Numbered from the stretch's first letter, positions 36,301 to 48,400 are shown. The stretch: 64,000 nucleotides of DNA from Branchiostoma floridae (GCF_000003815.2 NC_049979.1:34503738-34567737); one strand, 5' to 3'. The notes: a model not told the origin generated them from the sequence alone. Made by a program: numbers and translations.

Positions 36301-36458
36301 GGTGCCCAGACACGGCATCAGTCAAGGATAAGATGTTGTACGCTAGCAGCAAAGACGCAGTCAAGAAAGCATTGGGGTCCGGAATAACAGAGGTTCAAGC
36401 CACTGACCTCTCAGAGCTGTCCTTCGATTATTTCTGGGAGAAGGCCCAGTCCAAATAG
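30334..36458 (+). CDS. ADF/CFL: ADF/cofilin, actin-depolymerising factor
   Basis: Binds G- and F-actin in the cytoplasm, severs and depolymerises filaments, and is normally switched off by phosphorylation of Ser3. Exons: 30334-30336 (ATG only, followed directly by GTAAGT), 34070-34219, 35037-35206 and 36302-36458. Phases agree and give 159 residues. The N-terminus MASGVSV keeps Ser3. The single ADF-H domain includes DDKNNEYNTEYQ, RYAVYDF, KILFIVWCPDTASVKDKM and the long actin-binding helix YASSKDAVKKAL. An intron right after the initiator codon is also known in vertebrate cofilin/destrin genes. Two CArG boxes lie upstream. Intron 1 is 3.7 kb and transposon-rich; intron 3 holds a hAT-type MITE. 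Very confident. Confidence 0.96.
31819..31971. repeat. Hairpin-forming MITE in cofilin intron 1
   Basis: An almost continuous inverted repeat from TGTAACGTG to TTTTGTTACA, with inner arms CAAGTATCAAGAATATTGAT and ATCAATATTTTTGATACTGG. About 150 bp with a loop of only a few bases. Confidence 0.65.
32525..32720. mobile_element. MITE, TIR TACTGTAAATGCA
   Basis: TACTGTAAATGCA on the left and TGCATTTACAGTA on the right, with a strong internal hairpin (AATGTTCGCGGTGGTTTTA against TAAAACCACCACGAACATT). Related fragments are near 32005-32160 and 10025-10093. Confidence 0.6.
35261..35566. mobile_element. hAT-type MITE, 8-bp TSD GATGGTAT
   Basis: GATGGTAT lies at 35253-35260 and 35567-35574. The termini CAGGGCTCTAGCCAGC and GCTGGCTAGAGCTCTG are inverses with one mismatch. 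The 306-bp length, CAGGG start and 8-bp duplication fit a non-autonomous hAT. Sits in cofilin intron 3. Confidence 0.85.
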
Positions 36459-37184
36459 ACGCTAGGCTTCCATAGTACAATCTGGCCTATTCCGTAGGGG
36501 TGGGCATGTTTTTAATGGTGAGAAAATTAACTCAACACTGGAGCTGTCACTACAACAAGTAGCATGGGGACATACAGGACACACCATTCAGTAACAGAAA
36601 ACGAAATGCTAGGTAAAATTTCCAACTTTGTTTACGCCATGTTGTGTACATGAGTAATGTAAGAACAGCTTGTTTTTTCTATGTTTGATACCAACGTGAA
36701 AATAAGTAGGGGCATACCTTGCAAAAAGTACTGTTAGCCTTTCTTGTCTCTGGCCGAAAGGCTGTGTAGTGTAGAGACTTAAACAAGGCCGGATATACAG
36801 AATTCTTCTACAATGATCACTTAAGTAATGTGTGTCTTAGTCATGTTATTTATGTTTGAGTATCTTAATGTCTATGACAGTGTCAATGAGGCTGCTGACT
36901 TTATGTGTTCATGTTTTTAACTGACCATATTTAAGGTCTCTGAAAAAAAAACTTGAAGTTAAGAAAGAGAGAGCTGAATTTTTGTTGTAAAAAACAAACG
37001 GTTCAAAGTGACTTTCAAACTTACATACATGTTTCACTTTGTTTTAATCACATGTAGTGCCATATTGTGTGTTTTAAAGAAATTTTGCCGATGAATTCTA
37101 TTAGGGTTCAGTCCTAGGGTGGATTTGCTGTAACAGCGTTACATATACGAGGAACTTACCAGCAGTTAGAACTACAATGTCACC

Positions 37185-37361
37185 ATGAGTATTGAAAAAG
37201 AATTCAAAAATGCATCTGACAAGATTCGCCATTTGCCTTTCACAAGCTGCAAAGCCTATGGTGCTGATAGTCTGAGAAAGAAAAGATTGCTAAGCTCACA
37301 GATTCGAAATTTATTTACCAGGGAGGTACGCGATCACATGTATTCAGCCTTACATGGTTAA
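37185..37361 (+). other. Short ORF (58 aa) in the cofilin 3' region, unknown
   Basis: CACCATGAG is a good start context and the frame reads MSIEKEFKNASDKIRHLPF onwards to a TAA. The first residues vaguely recall acyl-CoA-binding proteins (FExAxxxIxxLP) but the ligand-site Tyr/Lys pattern does not follow. A possible donor (GAG|GTACGC) follows within the frame. It may be an exon, a pseudogene or chance. Confidence 0.2.
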
Positions 37362-37867
37362 GTAAGTTGTCCTTTATTCCCTAGCAACATAGTGTTGTTG
37401 GTTATTTATTTATTATGTTTAATTTAACGGCAGGTAGTAGGAATAATGTGACTTATCTAACTGACACAGAATTAGAAGAACTTGGCTTGAGCCACGAGCC
37501 ATATTCAGTTGCATGTTTTATTTGTTGCAAATGCAATGCATGTTTGTTGCATATGTAGGGTTTTCAGGGGTATGGAAGTAGCATTTGGAAAGGCATGGGA
37601 CCATGCTTCACTAAGATGTCCTTTAAAAATTTGGTAGCATTGGAAATAACGTCTCACTGATGTGCTGCTTCAAATTCCCTGCCAGATTTTGATATTACGT
37701 AGACATTACAAATTCCATGGATGTTGCTGTGGTAGTGATACGGTCTGTCAAGAAGCCTGGACACTTGCATAGAGATGGGAGGAGATTTGAAGACTTTAAG
37801 AAATAATTTAGTGTTTAAATCACCTTTGGAGTCATGCTGTCAAGGGTGGGGGGGCAGTTTATGTCTG

Positions 37868-37873
37868 AATAAA
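37868..37873 (+). terminator. Candidate poly(A) signal for cofilin
   Basis: AATAAA in TGTCTGAATAAAGACATG, about 1.4 kb after the cofilin stop. I noticed no earlier canonical AATAAA on this strand after the stop. Confidence 0.35.
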
Positions 37874-38390
37874 GACATGACAACTTCTCACTCCTGTAAA
37901 GTGTCATTGCTACAATGTCTGTTGTCCCTGATCATACATAGGCTGGATGCCAGACTTTCTAGGGCCTACACAGGCTAGTTTCTAGACTTCAGGGCCAACA
38001 TACATGGAAATGTTCCGCCGGTCTTGAGTTTTATGCTTAGGTCACAAATGCAATGGAAAAGAGGTCCTGCTAGACAGTTCACATGCTGTTTGGGGGCACT
38101 TTCGAAGGTGACCCATACATTCAATCAATCGTTTGCTTGCATCATTGGACACCCTGAAATTTTTTCTGCTCAGAGTTAAAATCAGCCAGGGACCCAGCGA
38201 CAAAGAGACGCTGTGACCTACCCGTGAGAACACCGAGAGATATCCTGCAGTCCACTGGGACGAATTTGTGGCTTTGGAGCCCAGCTGGGGGCGACAGGCA
38301 CAGGCACAACTGTGACTGAAGTATCAGACCCCATGCTTTAGGTTCTGACTCGGAGAGGGCAGTTGCAAATTTTCATTGACAGTGTGTTGG

Positions 38391-38701
38391 CTAATTTCCA
38401 TACAGATCTACTGGTGCCATAAGATAGCATCAAAGCTGCTTGGCTGACTCCCTTTGGCTGGCTATACTCCTTGGCCAGCTTCCATACTACAGTAGAAGCC
38501 GTTTAATTGCACACACGATTTGCCAGCGTATTTCGTGCAATTATCCGGATGGTGCAACAAAACAAAGTTATCAAGCCTGACCGCACCACCATTAGATTTG
38601 GTGGGGACTCCATGCAATTAACAGAAGTGTGCAGTTATCCATTGTGCAATTAACTGGCTTCTACTGTATTTAATGGCACCGGTAAATCTGCTTGGAGATT
38701 A
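38391..38701. repeat. MITE of the 17133-17308 family carrying a nested element
   Basis: The outer arms CTAATTTCCATACAGATC/GCCATAAGATAGCATC and AATGGCACCGGTAAATCTGC/TTGGAGATTA resemble the termini of 17133-17308. A second inverted-repeat element occupies the middle. Confidence 0.55.
38490..38666. mobile_element. Nested mariner-like MITE, TA target
   Basis: CAGTAGAAGCCGTTTAATTGC on the left and the inverse GCAATTAACTGGCTTCTACTG on the right, flanked by TA on both sides (38488-38489 and 38667-38668). About 177 bp. Confidence 0.7.
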
Positions 38702-39505
38702 GTGTTAGCACTGGGCAAGGACTGGCATAGGTAGGCTATGGAAGCACTTAATACAACTCAACCTTCTTCCACATGCACTGAATTTTCAAACAGATGTACA
38801 TGTATAAGTCAAACTTATTTTGAGAGTCTTATGTGGGCATTGGCCTTTTCTGCATTTCTACATCTCGAAGTGAATGCAAAGAAGGGAATGACCCACAAAA
38901 ATAAGCCTGACTCGATACGTCTGCTTGGAAATTAAACATTTCTTTCCATCAATTTGTGCAAATCATTCAATGATCTGTTTGAGATGTGATCACCTCAAGC
39001 AAGGTCACCACTACTAATCGGACTCTATACATGTATATACTATAGTAGCAAAGTGATAGAATGCAGCTCAAACTCAAAGTGGGGGATTGTAAACTTTCAT
39101 TTTAATTTGTCACTTTGGAGTAAAACTTTGTTCAAATCAAACATTGAACTCCGGATCCAGGCCAAGGGATGTATGGTAAAACTTCCGTACAGTCGAAGAA
39201 TTGTGTACGATTCGCATGTTGTTTACATCTGTTATCGTGTAGATAAACAAGAAACAAAATGTGTGTTTTTTTCAAGATCACCTGGCGAAAAGTGCCCAAA
39301 GTGCAGGTCCCTCAGACCTTTTAAGCATCAGCCCAAGATTTCAGCTGGGTCAGTTGAAGATTCAGAGCGGACCTTCTTGGTGATAAAACGACGTGTTGAT
39401 TAACGGATAACATTGTGACATAAAACGCTTGCTTATTTTAAACCCCAGTGAATGTTTAAACCCCAATAAATTCATTTTACAATTGTATAGTACAACATTG
39501 TCATA
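38702..39505. other. No gene; 3' flank of C2 copy 1 at 39050-39500
   Basis: Sequence around 39060-39420 (GTTGTTTACATCTGTT, CAGACCTTTTAAGCATCAGC, ACCTTCTTGGTGATAAAACG) resembles the flanks after C2 copies 2 (42895-43340) and 3 (52675-52950), so it belongs to the duplicated unit. The 116-residue open frame here is not conserved in those copies. Confidence 0.45.
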
Positions 39506-41564
39506 TCAGTCCTCTGGCCCAAATACCCCAGGCGCCTCTTTCAGAGCCACTCGGATCAGTTCTTCCCAGAACCAGCGCTTGATGTAGGTCGCGCGTTCCT
39601 TCTCATCTTGTACCGACTTGGTGAGGGTCTTCTGGATGCCTTGCAGCTTCTCCAAACTCAGTCCTTGTGTGTCGGGTAACTCGTAAGTTGTGCGATCGGG
39701 CACGGCAGCGATGATGTTCTTGATAACTGGGTACCGGAGAACATGCGGGGCGGTAGTGGCGAGTCTGCATCGAAGGGAGTCGGCATGAGCGAGAAGCTTT
39801 TCTGCATAGTCTCTCTCAAGCTTGAGCTCTGCCCACAGCTTGTTCACTAACGACTTGGCCTCTTCATACTGAGGATCTTCTGCGTCCTCGTGTTTGGGCG
39901 ATGGGGTTGTTGTTGTAAGAGACGCTCCTCCTCCTTGAGTAGACGTTGTCGTCTGACTGTCTGTATCCGCGCCGCTGTTGTCGGGTGCTTCCGTCTCTTC
40001 TCCACGGACAACTGGAGGATAGCGCTCTGGGACATCGCCTTCTCCGGCAGCAGGGCGTTTGTCTGCTGTATCTGGAGCTGTGGCTGGTAGGCCGGATGCC
40101 GAGCTTGTTGAAGACTCTGCTTTGACGTCTGCGGCGTCACCGGTAGCGGCTGGTGGTGAGCTGTCCTTGCCGCTGTTGTCCGATGGTGCGTCCGGCTCTT
40201 TTTCCTGAGAAACATTGATCTTGTCATTCTCCAGCTCTGGTTTCTCTGGCAGCTCCGTCTTGACTGTCTCCTCGGAAGTCTTGTCTGGGTATAAAAATGA
40301 GAAACCCACATTCTATAACGCTGTTTCGACCGACGTCTATTCATCAGTGTTCCATATAAACTAAAGGTATATATGCCCCACATTCATCTAGAGGTGGATT
40401 TGAAGGGACTTGTTTTCCCTTACCCCAAGAAGGTTCAATTTTGAAAACTTATATCCTTGTTTGAATGATGAATTCTACCGCCTCTTACCTTGACCCTTTG
40501 GTAGCTCACACTCTAGCGCGCTGACGTCCCTGTCTTCGTTGGCAGCAAACTCGTCAGCTGTGTCACAAGTTGAGGCTGTGTCTGAAGTTGAGGCTGTGTC
40601 TGAAGAGTCTAGTTTGACGTCTGCGATGTCGCCGGTGACGGAAGGTGGCTTGCTATCCTTAGCGTTGTTGTCTGAGGGTGTGGCCTCTGCTTCCTGAGAA
40701 ACTACCACCTCTTTGCCCTGGTGATTCTGCAGCTCCGACAGAGTCTCCTGCTTCCCCTGCACGGATGCCTCAACGGTCCCCTCGGGAGGCTTGGTCGAGA
40801 CTAAATAGAAAAATACAATACGTATATTGTGTGTTTTTCATCATTTCATTTTTCGACTTAAGATCTAAACAAGTGTCATTTCAACAGGGCTTTCCCACAA
40901 AATGCAGTTCCCTTTAGGTATGTCTTCACTACTTACTTCTTTGAAAGTTGCCATTGTCTTCCATATGTGTCGCTGCCCTGTGGGAAAATTAAGAGCTAGC
41001 TAATGTCTCCCCTATTAAGACAGCATGAAAGTACATACACTCTCACCCTGCATAGGAACAGAAACAGATCTTACCTTGGTTCTGTCTATGCTGACTTTTC
41101 ACCTCCATGCCGTCGAGAGTAACGGACACTTGTAAGAACACTTCCTCATTCCTCCGCCCGCTTTTGTTTGACCGGTCCATGATGTACCACCACTTCTGTG
41201 GTAAACCGTCCGCTGACTCTAGTGCGGCTGCAACATCGATGGACAGCTCACCAACTGTGGCGTCTTTGCAGCGCTTTGCCTTCCGAAGTTTCAGAACCAG
41301 TTGGTCTGTTGGCGACCATGGCACGAACTCCGTAGAATGTTCCCAGATCAATGCGTCTGACTTTTTCTTAGCGGTTTGTATCTTTACCTTGCCATGGCGC
41401 ATTGTCACTAGATACTTGCCCTGGCTCTTGCGACCGACTTTGCCCTCGTGGACAGTTACGTTGAGTTTTGTCTCGTCGCTCTGTCTTTTACCGCCAGGCC
41501 TGATCATTGAAAGCACGTGTGCCACTGAAAGGAACGCTGACGCCGCCTTGTCGAGAACCCCCAT
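39506..41564 (-). CDS. C2-like domain protein of unknown function, copy 1
   Basis: Exons on the minus strand: 41564-41075, 40972-40937 (36-nt cassette), 40800-40489 and 40284-39506. Phases agree, giving 538 residues. The N-terminal ~170 residues resemble a C2 domain: KLNVTVHEGKVG, QGKYLVTMRHG, IWEHSTEFVPW, LVLKLRKAK and TVGELSIDVAAAL. The usual Ca-binding Asp pairs are not evident. The middle (~175-420) is acidic, rich in Ser, Thr, Pro and Glu, and probably disordered. The last ~120 residues (KLWAELKLERDYAEKLLAH onwards) look helical and end in APGVFGPED. The start MGVLDKAASAFL was chosen because all three copies keep it, whereas copy 2 has a stop just upstream. I do not recognise the family; no signal peptide or membrane segment is seen. 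Confidence 0.8.
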
Positions 41565-41790
41565 ATTTCTATGGGAAACTTGGAGATTCAATTGACAAAA
41601 CGCGGAGCTCGAGAGATCCGTGCGTTTCCTCGGTCAACAGTGGCGTTATGTTTGGTTGCTGTGCTACAGCGTGGAGAAATGCAGTTCTAGAACACTCCGT
41701 GACAATCGCGAGCGCTCCATGGAACAAAGCATTGACAACCTTGACCCCAGTGACCCCGAAATGACGTAACCTAGGCAATGATGACGTTGG
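41565..41790 (-). promoter_or_regulatory. Shared 5' flank of the C2 gene copies
   Basis: The same sequence precedes copy 2 (52236-52410) and copy 3 (53402-53602): AACGCGGAGCTCGAGAGATC, TTATGTTTGGTTGCTGTGCT, then TGACCCCGAAATGACGTA. TGACGTA resembles a CRE/ATF half-palindrome. Probably promoter plus 5' UTR. Confidence 0.5.
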
Positions 41791-42143
41791 AATATTGCGC
41801 TGATCGTGATGTCATAGTGAGGAGTGACATTGACTTTGACTTTTCCAACATTCCTTCATACCACCCTGTACCAAACGTTAGCATTTGTCAAGGTATTTCA
41901 AAAACAGGTGTCCTTTTTATTTGCAGTATGTTTATATGCTTGTGTAATTGTAATGTGGTGAGAAATACTCTGTAAGTTGATGCTGTATTACTGTGATCGG
42001 AAATTACTCTCAGATTTTAGATCGGTGTTCTTTCATTTGGACGCACGTACGATAAAGTACAGATCATCGTAAGTCAAGAGCTCGAGCTAGGTTATGTTTC
42101 CGACAGAGCATACTACAGACTCCCGTTTATAGCATATAGCATT

Positions 42144-42656
42144 GATCATCGTGGGGCCGCGTAGCACAGTGGTAGTGTATTCGGCCCGTGACCGAGAGGT
42201 CGCCGGTTCGAATCCGCCTGCCGTGTTGCTGGTCTTGTGCCCTTGGGAAAGGCACTTTACACGACTTTCCTCACTTTACTCAAGTGAAAAATGAGTCGTC
42301 CCTCGGATAGGACGTTAAATGGAGGTCCCGTGTATGGGGAGAGCCATACCCCATGCACGTTAAAGAACCCCCACACGTGCGATGGTGCGGTGTGCGTTGG
42401 TGCAACTCCTTCTGTCGGGAGTTGGTGATTCACTTCAAATCACCCGGATGGAGGCCTGGTGAACCTCTGTCTCGTATCAGCCACATGGTGATTTGCATCA
42501 TTCACCCGGACGGGTGACGGGGTGTGTCACCCCGTAAGGGGCGGTATAACCCGTCGTGTGCGAACATGTACAGGGTTAGCCATTGATAATAGCCTACGGC
42601 TAGTTGGGCAGCCTTGGCTGTTTGTAAACAGCTGAACAAATAAATAAATAAATAAA
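42144..42656 (+). repeat. Full-length tRNA-derived SINE with 8-bp TSD
   Basis: The tRNA-like head has an A box (TAGCACAGTGGTAGTG) and a B box (GGTTCGAATCC). The body includes CCTTGGGAAAGGCACTTTAC and GGATAGGACGTTAAATGGAG, and the tail is (AAAT)n. ATAGCATT flanks both ends (42136-42143 and 42657-42664). This is the best copy of the SINE family found in pieces at 2890, 3440-6095, 8290 and 19745-20260. Confidence 0.85.
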
Positions 42657-42894
42657 ATAGCATTAGACGTGCTGAGTCTCTTGATAGATGATATCCATTT
42701 TTTTTGGGGTCCAAATCACTGCTCCGTTTCGGCCCTTTGCAGAGTATGCTCTTATTTTGGAGGTTTTCAGTAATGTAGAAAGGCGAAATACAGGGAAAAT
42801 TTGAATATCGTCCATTATATATGTTAATACCTATACAAACAACGAGCTTATCGAAGGAACAATGCAGACAAGTGATGGAATGTTGTCAACTGTA

Positions 42895-43340
42895 ATGATG
42901 AACAACCTTCATTTTATTTTTTCACTTTGGAAGAAAACTATTCAATCTGAATATTGGTGTCTTAAGCCCAAGGGATGGAACATCTTTGACAGAAATACAA
43001 TGCAAAGACGGGATTGTATACAGTAAGCATGGTGTTTACATCTGTTTGCGTGTGGGTAAAGTATCTCCAAAACATTAACTGAATATTAAATAATTGAAAA
43101 GTAATATAAACAGCAAGATTCAATTCCGGAACAAGCAACTGGGACCATTACATAGCCAAATATGTTTGGCAAAACGAGCGGACCGTTTATAAGAAACAAA
43201 ATCATTTTGCATTTAAAGAGTATCAGGCGTCAAAGTGCCTTCTCAACATCAGATTAAAGTTGGGTCAGTTAGAGGTTCATAACGGACCTTCTTGGTGACA
43301 AAACATTGTGTTGATTGGTTGACTAACAATGCTGTTAGAT
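42895..43340 (-). repeat. Duplicated 3' flank of C2 copy 2
   Basis: Nearly the same as 52675-52950 (GCATGGTGTTTACATCTGTT, AACAAGCAACTGGGACCATT) and more distantly as 39060-39420. Marks the end of the duplicated unit downstream of each C2 copy. Confidence 0.6.
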
Positions 43341-45288
43341 AACACTCTTTTCAAAACCCAGTAATATGCTGAACGCATGCAGGATATGTATTTTGCAATT
43401 GTTGCATGAGATATCTGTCACTTCAGTCCTCTTGCCCAAATACTTGGGGCGCCTCTTTCAGAGCCACGCGGACCAGTTCTTCCCAGTACCAGAGCTTGAT
43501 GTAGGTCGCGCGTTCCTTCTCATCTTGTACCGACTTGGTGAGGGTCTTCTGGATGTCTTGCAGCTCCTCCAAACTTAGTCCTTGTGTGTCAGGTAACTCG
43601 TAAGATGTGCGATCGGGCACAGCAGCGATAATGTTCTTGATAACAGGGTAGCGGAGAACATGCGGGGCGGTATTGGCGAGTCTGCATCGAAGGGAGTTGG
43701 CATGAGCGAGAAGCTTTTCTGCATAGTCTCTCTCAAGCTTCAGCTCTGCCCACAGCTTGTTGACTAACGACTTGGCCTCTTCATACTGAGGATCTTCTGC
43801 GTCCTCGTGTTTGGGCGATGGGGTGGTTACTGTAAGAGGCGCTCCTCCTCCTTGAGTAGACGTTGTCGTCTTACTGTCTGTGTCTGTATCCGCGCCGCTG
43901 TTGTTGGGTGCTTCAGTCTGTTCTCCACGGGCAACTGAAGGATGGTGCTCTGGGACATCGCCTTCTCCGGCAGCAGGGCGTTTGTCTGCTGTATCTGGAG
44001 CTGTGGCTGGTAGGCCGGATGCCGAGCTTGTTGAAGACGCTGCTTTGACGTCTGCGGCGTCGCCGGCAGCGGCTGGTGGTGAGCGGTTGTCCGATGGTGC
44101 GTCCGGCTCTTTTTCTTGGGAAACATTGATCTTGTCATTCTCCAGCTCTGGTTTCTCTTGCAGCTCCGTCTTGACTGTCCCCTCGGAAGTCTTGTCTGGG
44201 TATAAAAAGGAGAAACCCACATTCTATAACGCTGTTTCGACCGACGTCTATTCATCAGTGTTCTATCTAAACTAAAGGTGTACATGCCCCACATTGATCT
44301 AGAGGTGGATTTGCAGGGACTTTTTTTCCCTTACCCCAAGAAGGTTCAATTTTGAAAACTTATATCCTTGTTTGAACGATGAATTCTACCGCCTCTTACC
44401 TTGACCCTTTGGTAGCTCACACTCTTGCGCGCTGACGTCTCTGTCTTCGTTGGCAGCAAACTTGTCCGCTGTGTCACAAGTTGAGGCTGTGTCTGAAGTT
44501 GAGGCTATGTCTGAAGAGTCTAGTTTGACGTCTGCGATGTCGCCGGCGACGGATGGTGGTTTGCTGTCCTTAGCGCTGTTGTCTTGGGGTGTGGCTTCTG
44601 TTTCCTCAGAAACTTTGGCTGCAGCCTCTTTGCCCTGAGTCAGAGTCTCAGGCGTCCCATGCACATATGCCTCAACGGTCCCCTCGGGAGGTTTGGCCAA
44701 GACTAAACAGAACGATACCATACGTATAAGAGTCACATCAACACGACTTTCCCACAAAAAGTAGTTCCCTTTAGATATGTCTTCCACTTTTTACTTCTTT
44801 GAAAATGTCCATTGAGAAGTCATTTCCATATGTATCCCTGCCCTGTGGGAGAAATAAAAGCTTGCTGATTTCTACCCTATCAAGACAGGTGTATATGACC
44901 ATAAAAGTACATACACTATCTTACCCTGCATAGGAACAGAAATAGGCACATCTTACCTTGGTCCTGTGTAGGCTGACTTTTCACCACCGTGCCGTCGAGA
45001 GTAACGGACACTTGTAAGAACACTTCCTCATTCCTCCGCCCGCCTTTGTTGGGTCGGTCCATGATGTACCACCACTTCTGTGGTAAACCGTCCGCTGACT
45101 CTAGTGCGGCTGCAACATCGATGGACAGCTCACCAACTGTGGTGTCTTTGCAGCGCTTCGCCTTCCGAAGTTTTAGAACCAGTAGGTCTGTTGGCGACCA
45201 TGGCACAAACTCCGTAGAATGCTCCCAGATCAGTGTATCTGACTTTTTCTTAGCGGTTTGCATCTTTACCTTGCCATGGCGCATTGTT

Positions 45289-45340
45289 ACAATGACAATG
45301 ACAATGACAATGACAATGATGACAATGACAATGATGTTTA
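45289..45340 (-). repeat. 3' microsatellite tail of the retrotransposon
   Basis: On the + strand ACAATG is repeated about five times, then ATG, then twice more. On the element strand this is (CATTGT)n. Short tandem tails instead of poly(A) are characteristic of CR1/L2-group elements. Confidence 0.75.
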
Positions 45341-45430
45341 TTGCATGTTCATGCCCCAATGGGGCTAAATGCATTAAGTTTGATATAAAGTTAATGACAA
45401 CAAATAAACAATGATGTATCCTAATAATAA

Positions 45431-48400
45431 CTATTTTCTACAAGCTTCGTCCCTCCTCTTAAAACAAGAGTAAACGAACTTACACAGTTCTTCCAATATG
45501 TCATAGTTAGTTGATGACATCAGATATTTAAACATGTCTGCCTTTGTTGTGTTTGTATATTTCTCTTTAACACGTTTAACATTAACAAGGCTATTACGCA
45601 TATCATTGTACAGAGAACACTCTAGTACAAAGTGCATTTCATTTTCTATACATCTGACATTCTTATTACAAAACATGCATATTCTATCGTCAGGAGGAGT
45701 TCGGGTGTATCTGCCAGCTTCAATTTGCAGTGGGTGATCGCTGATCCTTAATTTAGTCATGGCTCGGCGATAACTAAAATTTGTTATCTCTAGGTACTTT
45801 TCTCTTTCATAAGTAAGCTTGAATTTTCTGTAGGTTCTTAACTTATTACCTTGGTTTTCCTTCATGCCAGGAGAATTCATTTCGGAGTAAAAATTTTGAA
45901 CAAAGTTGTCTTTCAGTCTTTGGTTTACTTCGGACTGAGCGAAAGATGTGTTGCGATCACTGTTAATCAAAAGATAGGCAAAACCAGACTCCTCCAGGAT
46001 TTTACTAACATTGGAAAACCAGCATGGTATGTTGCGACTGTGTAAGTCCTGCTGTACAAGAAAAGCTTCAAATTGTAGACTATTTCTTGGCACTTCTTTA
46101 ACTAATCTTTTGTAGTATGAATACAATCTAGTATATACTTCGATCCACAGAGGATACCTGCCTAGTTCTGCCCTTGTTGCAAGATTACTTGAGTTTTTTC
46201 TTACGCCTAATAACGACTTGCAAAACTTCAGATGAACTTGTTCAATGGGTGACTTATCATTTAATCCGATTTTGCCCCATACCTCTGCACCATAAGTCAA
46301 TATTGGGACAACGCAGGCATCAAATAATTTACAATATACTGAAATTGAAGGATTGGTTTCTCCTAGTGTTGTTTTAATACTGAACAGAGCTCTTAGCGCC
46401 TTCTTTTGTAATGTTTTTAATGCTGTTGTGAAGTTGCAACCTGTTGTAAGCACCACTCCTAAATAGCAATATGAAGAAACTATCTCTATGTCTTCGTTGA
46501 GTATATGAAATTTCAGATTTGAGAACATATGACCCTTTTTGTTAAATACGATTATTTTTGTCTTATTTATGTTAACTGATAATTTCCATTTGTTGCAATA
46601 GAGACCTAGTTTATCAATTGCATTTTGAAGACCATTTTGGCTAGTTGATAGTAGGACAAGGTCGTCGGCATAAAATAAACTTGATACTTCAGATGTATTT
46701 AGCAAGGGCGCATCAAAATCTCCTGTATTCAGTTCGTCTGCTAAGTCACTGATATATAGGTTAAATAGTGAGGGACTTAGAACACAACCTTGCCGCACTC
46801 CTATTTTGACAGGGAAATTTTCACTTAAACCTATATTTGTTTTCACACTCGCTGCGGATTGACTATATAAACTTTTTAGCATATCAAAAAATCTACCGGA
46901 AATGCCTTTTGATATGAGTTTGAATAATAGGCCCTCGTGCCAAATTGAATCAAATGCCTTGGATAGATCCACAAAGCAAGCAAATAGTTGATTTCTTGAC
47001 TGTGTATATTTGGAAATCAACGTTTTCAGAACAAATATGTTATCTGACGTTCTGTAATTCTTCCGGAATCCTGCTTGATTAGGTTTAAGAATTTTGTTTT
47101 CCTCGAGAAAAGAGGAGAGCCTTTTGTTTAGTACAGAGGTAAACAGTTTCCCGAGACAGCTAGAAATGGAAATCCCGCGGTAGTTGTTAGTGTCGTCTTT
47201 TCTCCCTGATTTGAATATGGGCACTATGTAGCTTTTTGACCAGGTTTGGGGGAATTTTCCACTAAAAAAGATGCGATTGAATAATGCAACAAGAGGCTTT
47301 AAAAGTAAGCTGTGTCCCGCTTTCAGCATTTCGTTAATTATCATGTCTTCGCCGCTCGCCTTTTTGTTTTTGAGAGCCGTTATTGCACTACTTATTTCAG
47401 CCTCCGTGATTTGGCAATCAAGAGGCCCTTGCTCTGTGTTGAGTTCCTCCAGTGCCTTTAGATTGTCTTTAATTTTCATTTCAAATTCAGTGTCAAAATT
47501 TTGCCTCTCAAGCCTACGTTTTTCATGTAATGCTTTGAAGTGAGTTACCCATGAATCAGGCGGGATTTCTTCTAAAGCTTTTGGAGTAGAATTGGCGTTT
47601 TTAAATTGTTTAAGTAGATTCCAAAAGGCGGTTGGATTATTTTCCTGAAGATTTTGGAGCTGCATTAAACAGTCAGTTTCATAGTCTTTTTTGCGCTTTC
47701 GAATTAGTTTGTTGTATTCCTTTTTCTTCCTAAAATAGCTACCTCGAATAAAAGGGTTCTTTGGGTTTCGTTGCAATAAATATTGCAGATTACGGAGCTC
47801 TTTCCGGGCCTCGAAGCAATTTTTGTTGAACCACTTTTTATTTGTTCGTAATTTTTTTTGTTTACTGTTATGTTTGATTTGTAGTGACATTTTCCCCGCT
47901 ATTTCTAAGATTTCCTGAAATTTGTGAACTTCTTTGTCGATGTTTGCATTTAAGATTGAGTTTAGATGCGTTGACAAATTAAAATTTTCAAGCTTGTGCG
48001 ATAATGCTTGGCTGCGTAAAGCATTTATAAACTTTTCGCTGGAGTCCGGTCCCCAGACAAATCTGTCTGGCAAAGGTCGCATATTTATTTTGGGTGTTTC
48101 GTTTTGAGATTCTTGTATAAGTGTCTTAATGTTTAGCGAGATCATACAATGATCAGAAAATTCGGTCAATGGATGTACTCTAAATATATTGATATTGTGG
48201 AAGAGGGTACTGCTAGCTATGGCATAATCAACGGTGCTACAGCTGTTAGGCTGGTAGCAGGTGAATCGGCCGCTGAGATCTCCCAGGACTCGCCCATTTA
48301 GAATGTTGAGGTTGGATTGGTAACATAAATCAGTCAAATCTTTGCCAAATGTGTTTGGCGGGTTTTTATCAGAATAATTTCTTGGGATGTTGAGAATTGG

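Noticed and set aside
39053-39403. 116-residue frame in the C2 copy 1 3' flank
   Set aside because: The homologous flanks after copies 2 and 3 do not keep the frame open.
39847-40383. Gln/Arg-rich frame overlapping the last exon of C2 copy 1 (also 43827-44294)
   Set aside because: Alternate frame of the acidic exon; the spliced frame keeps phase across four exons and is the conserved one.
42150-42235. tRNA-like sequence with A and B boxes
   Set aside because: It is the head of a SINE with body, AAAT tail and TSD, not a functional tRNA gene.
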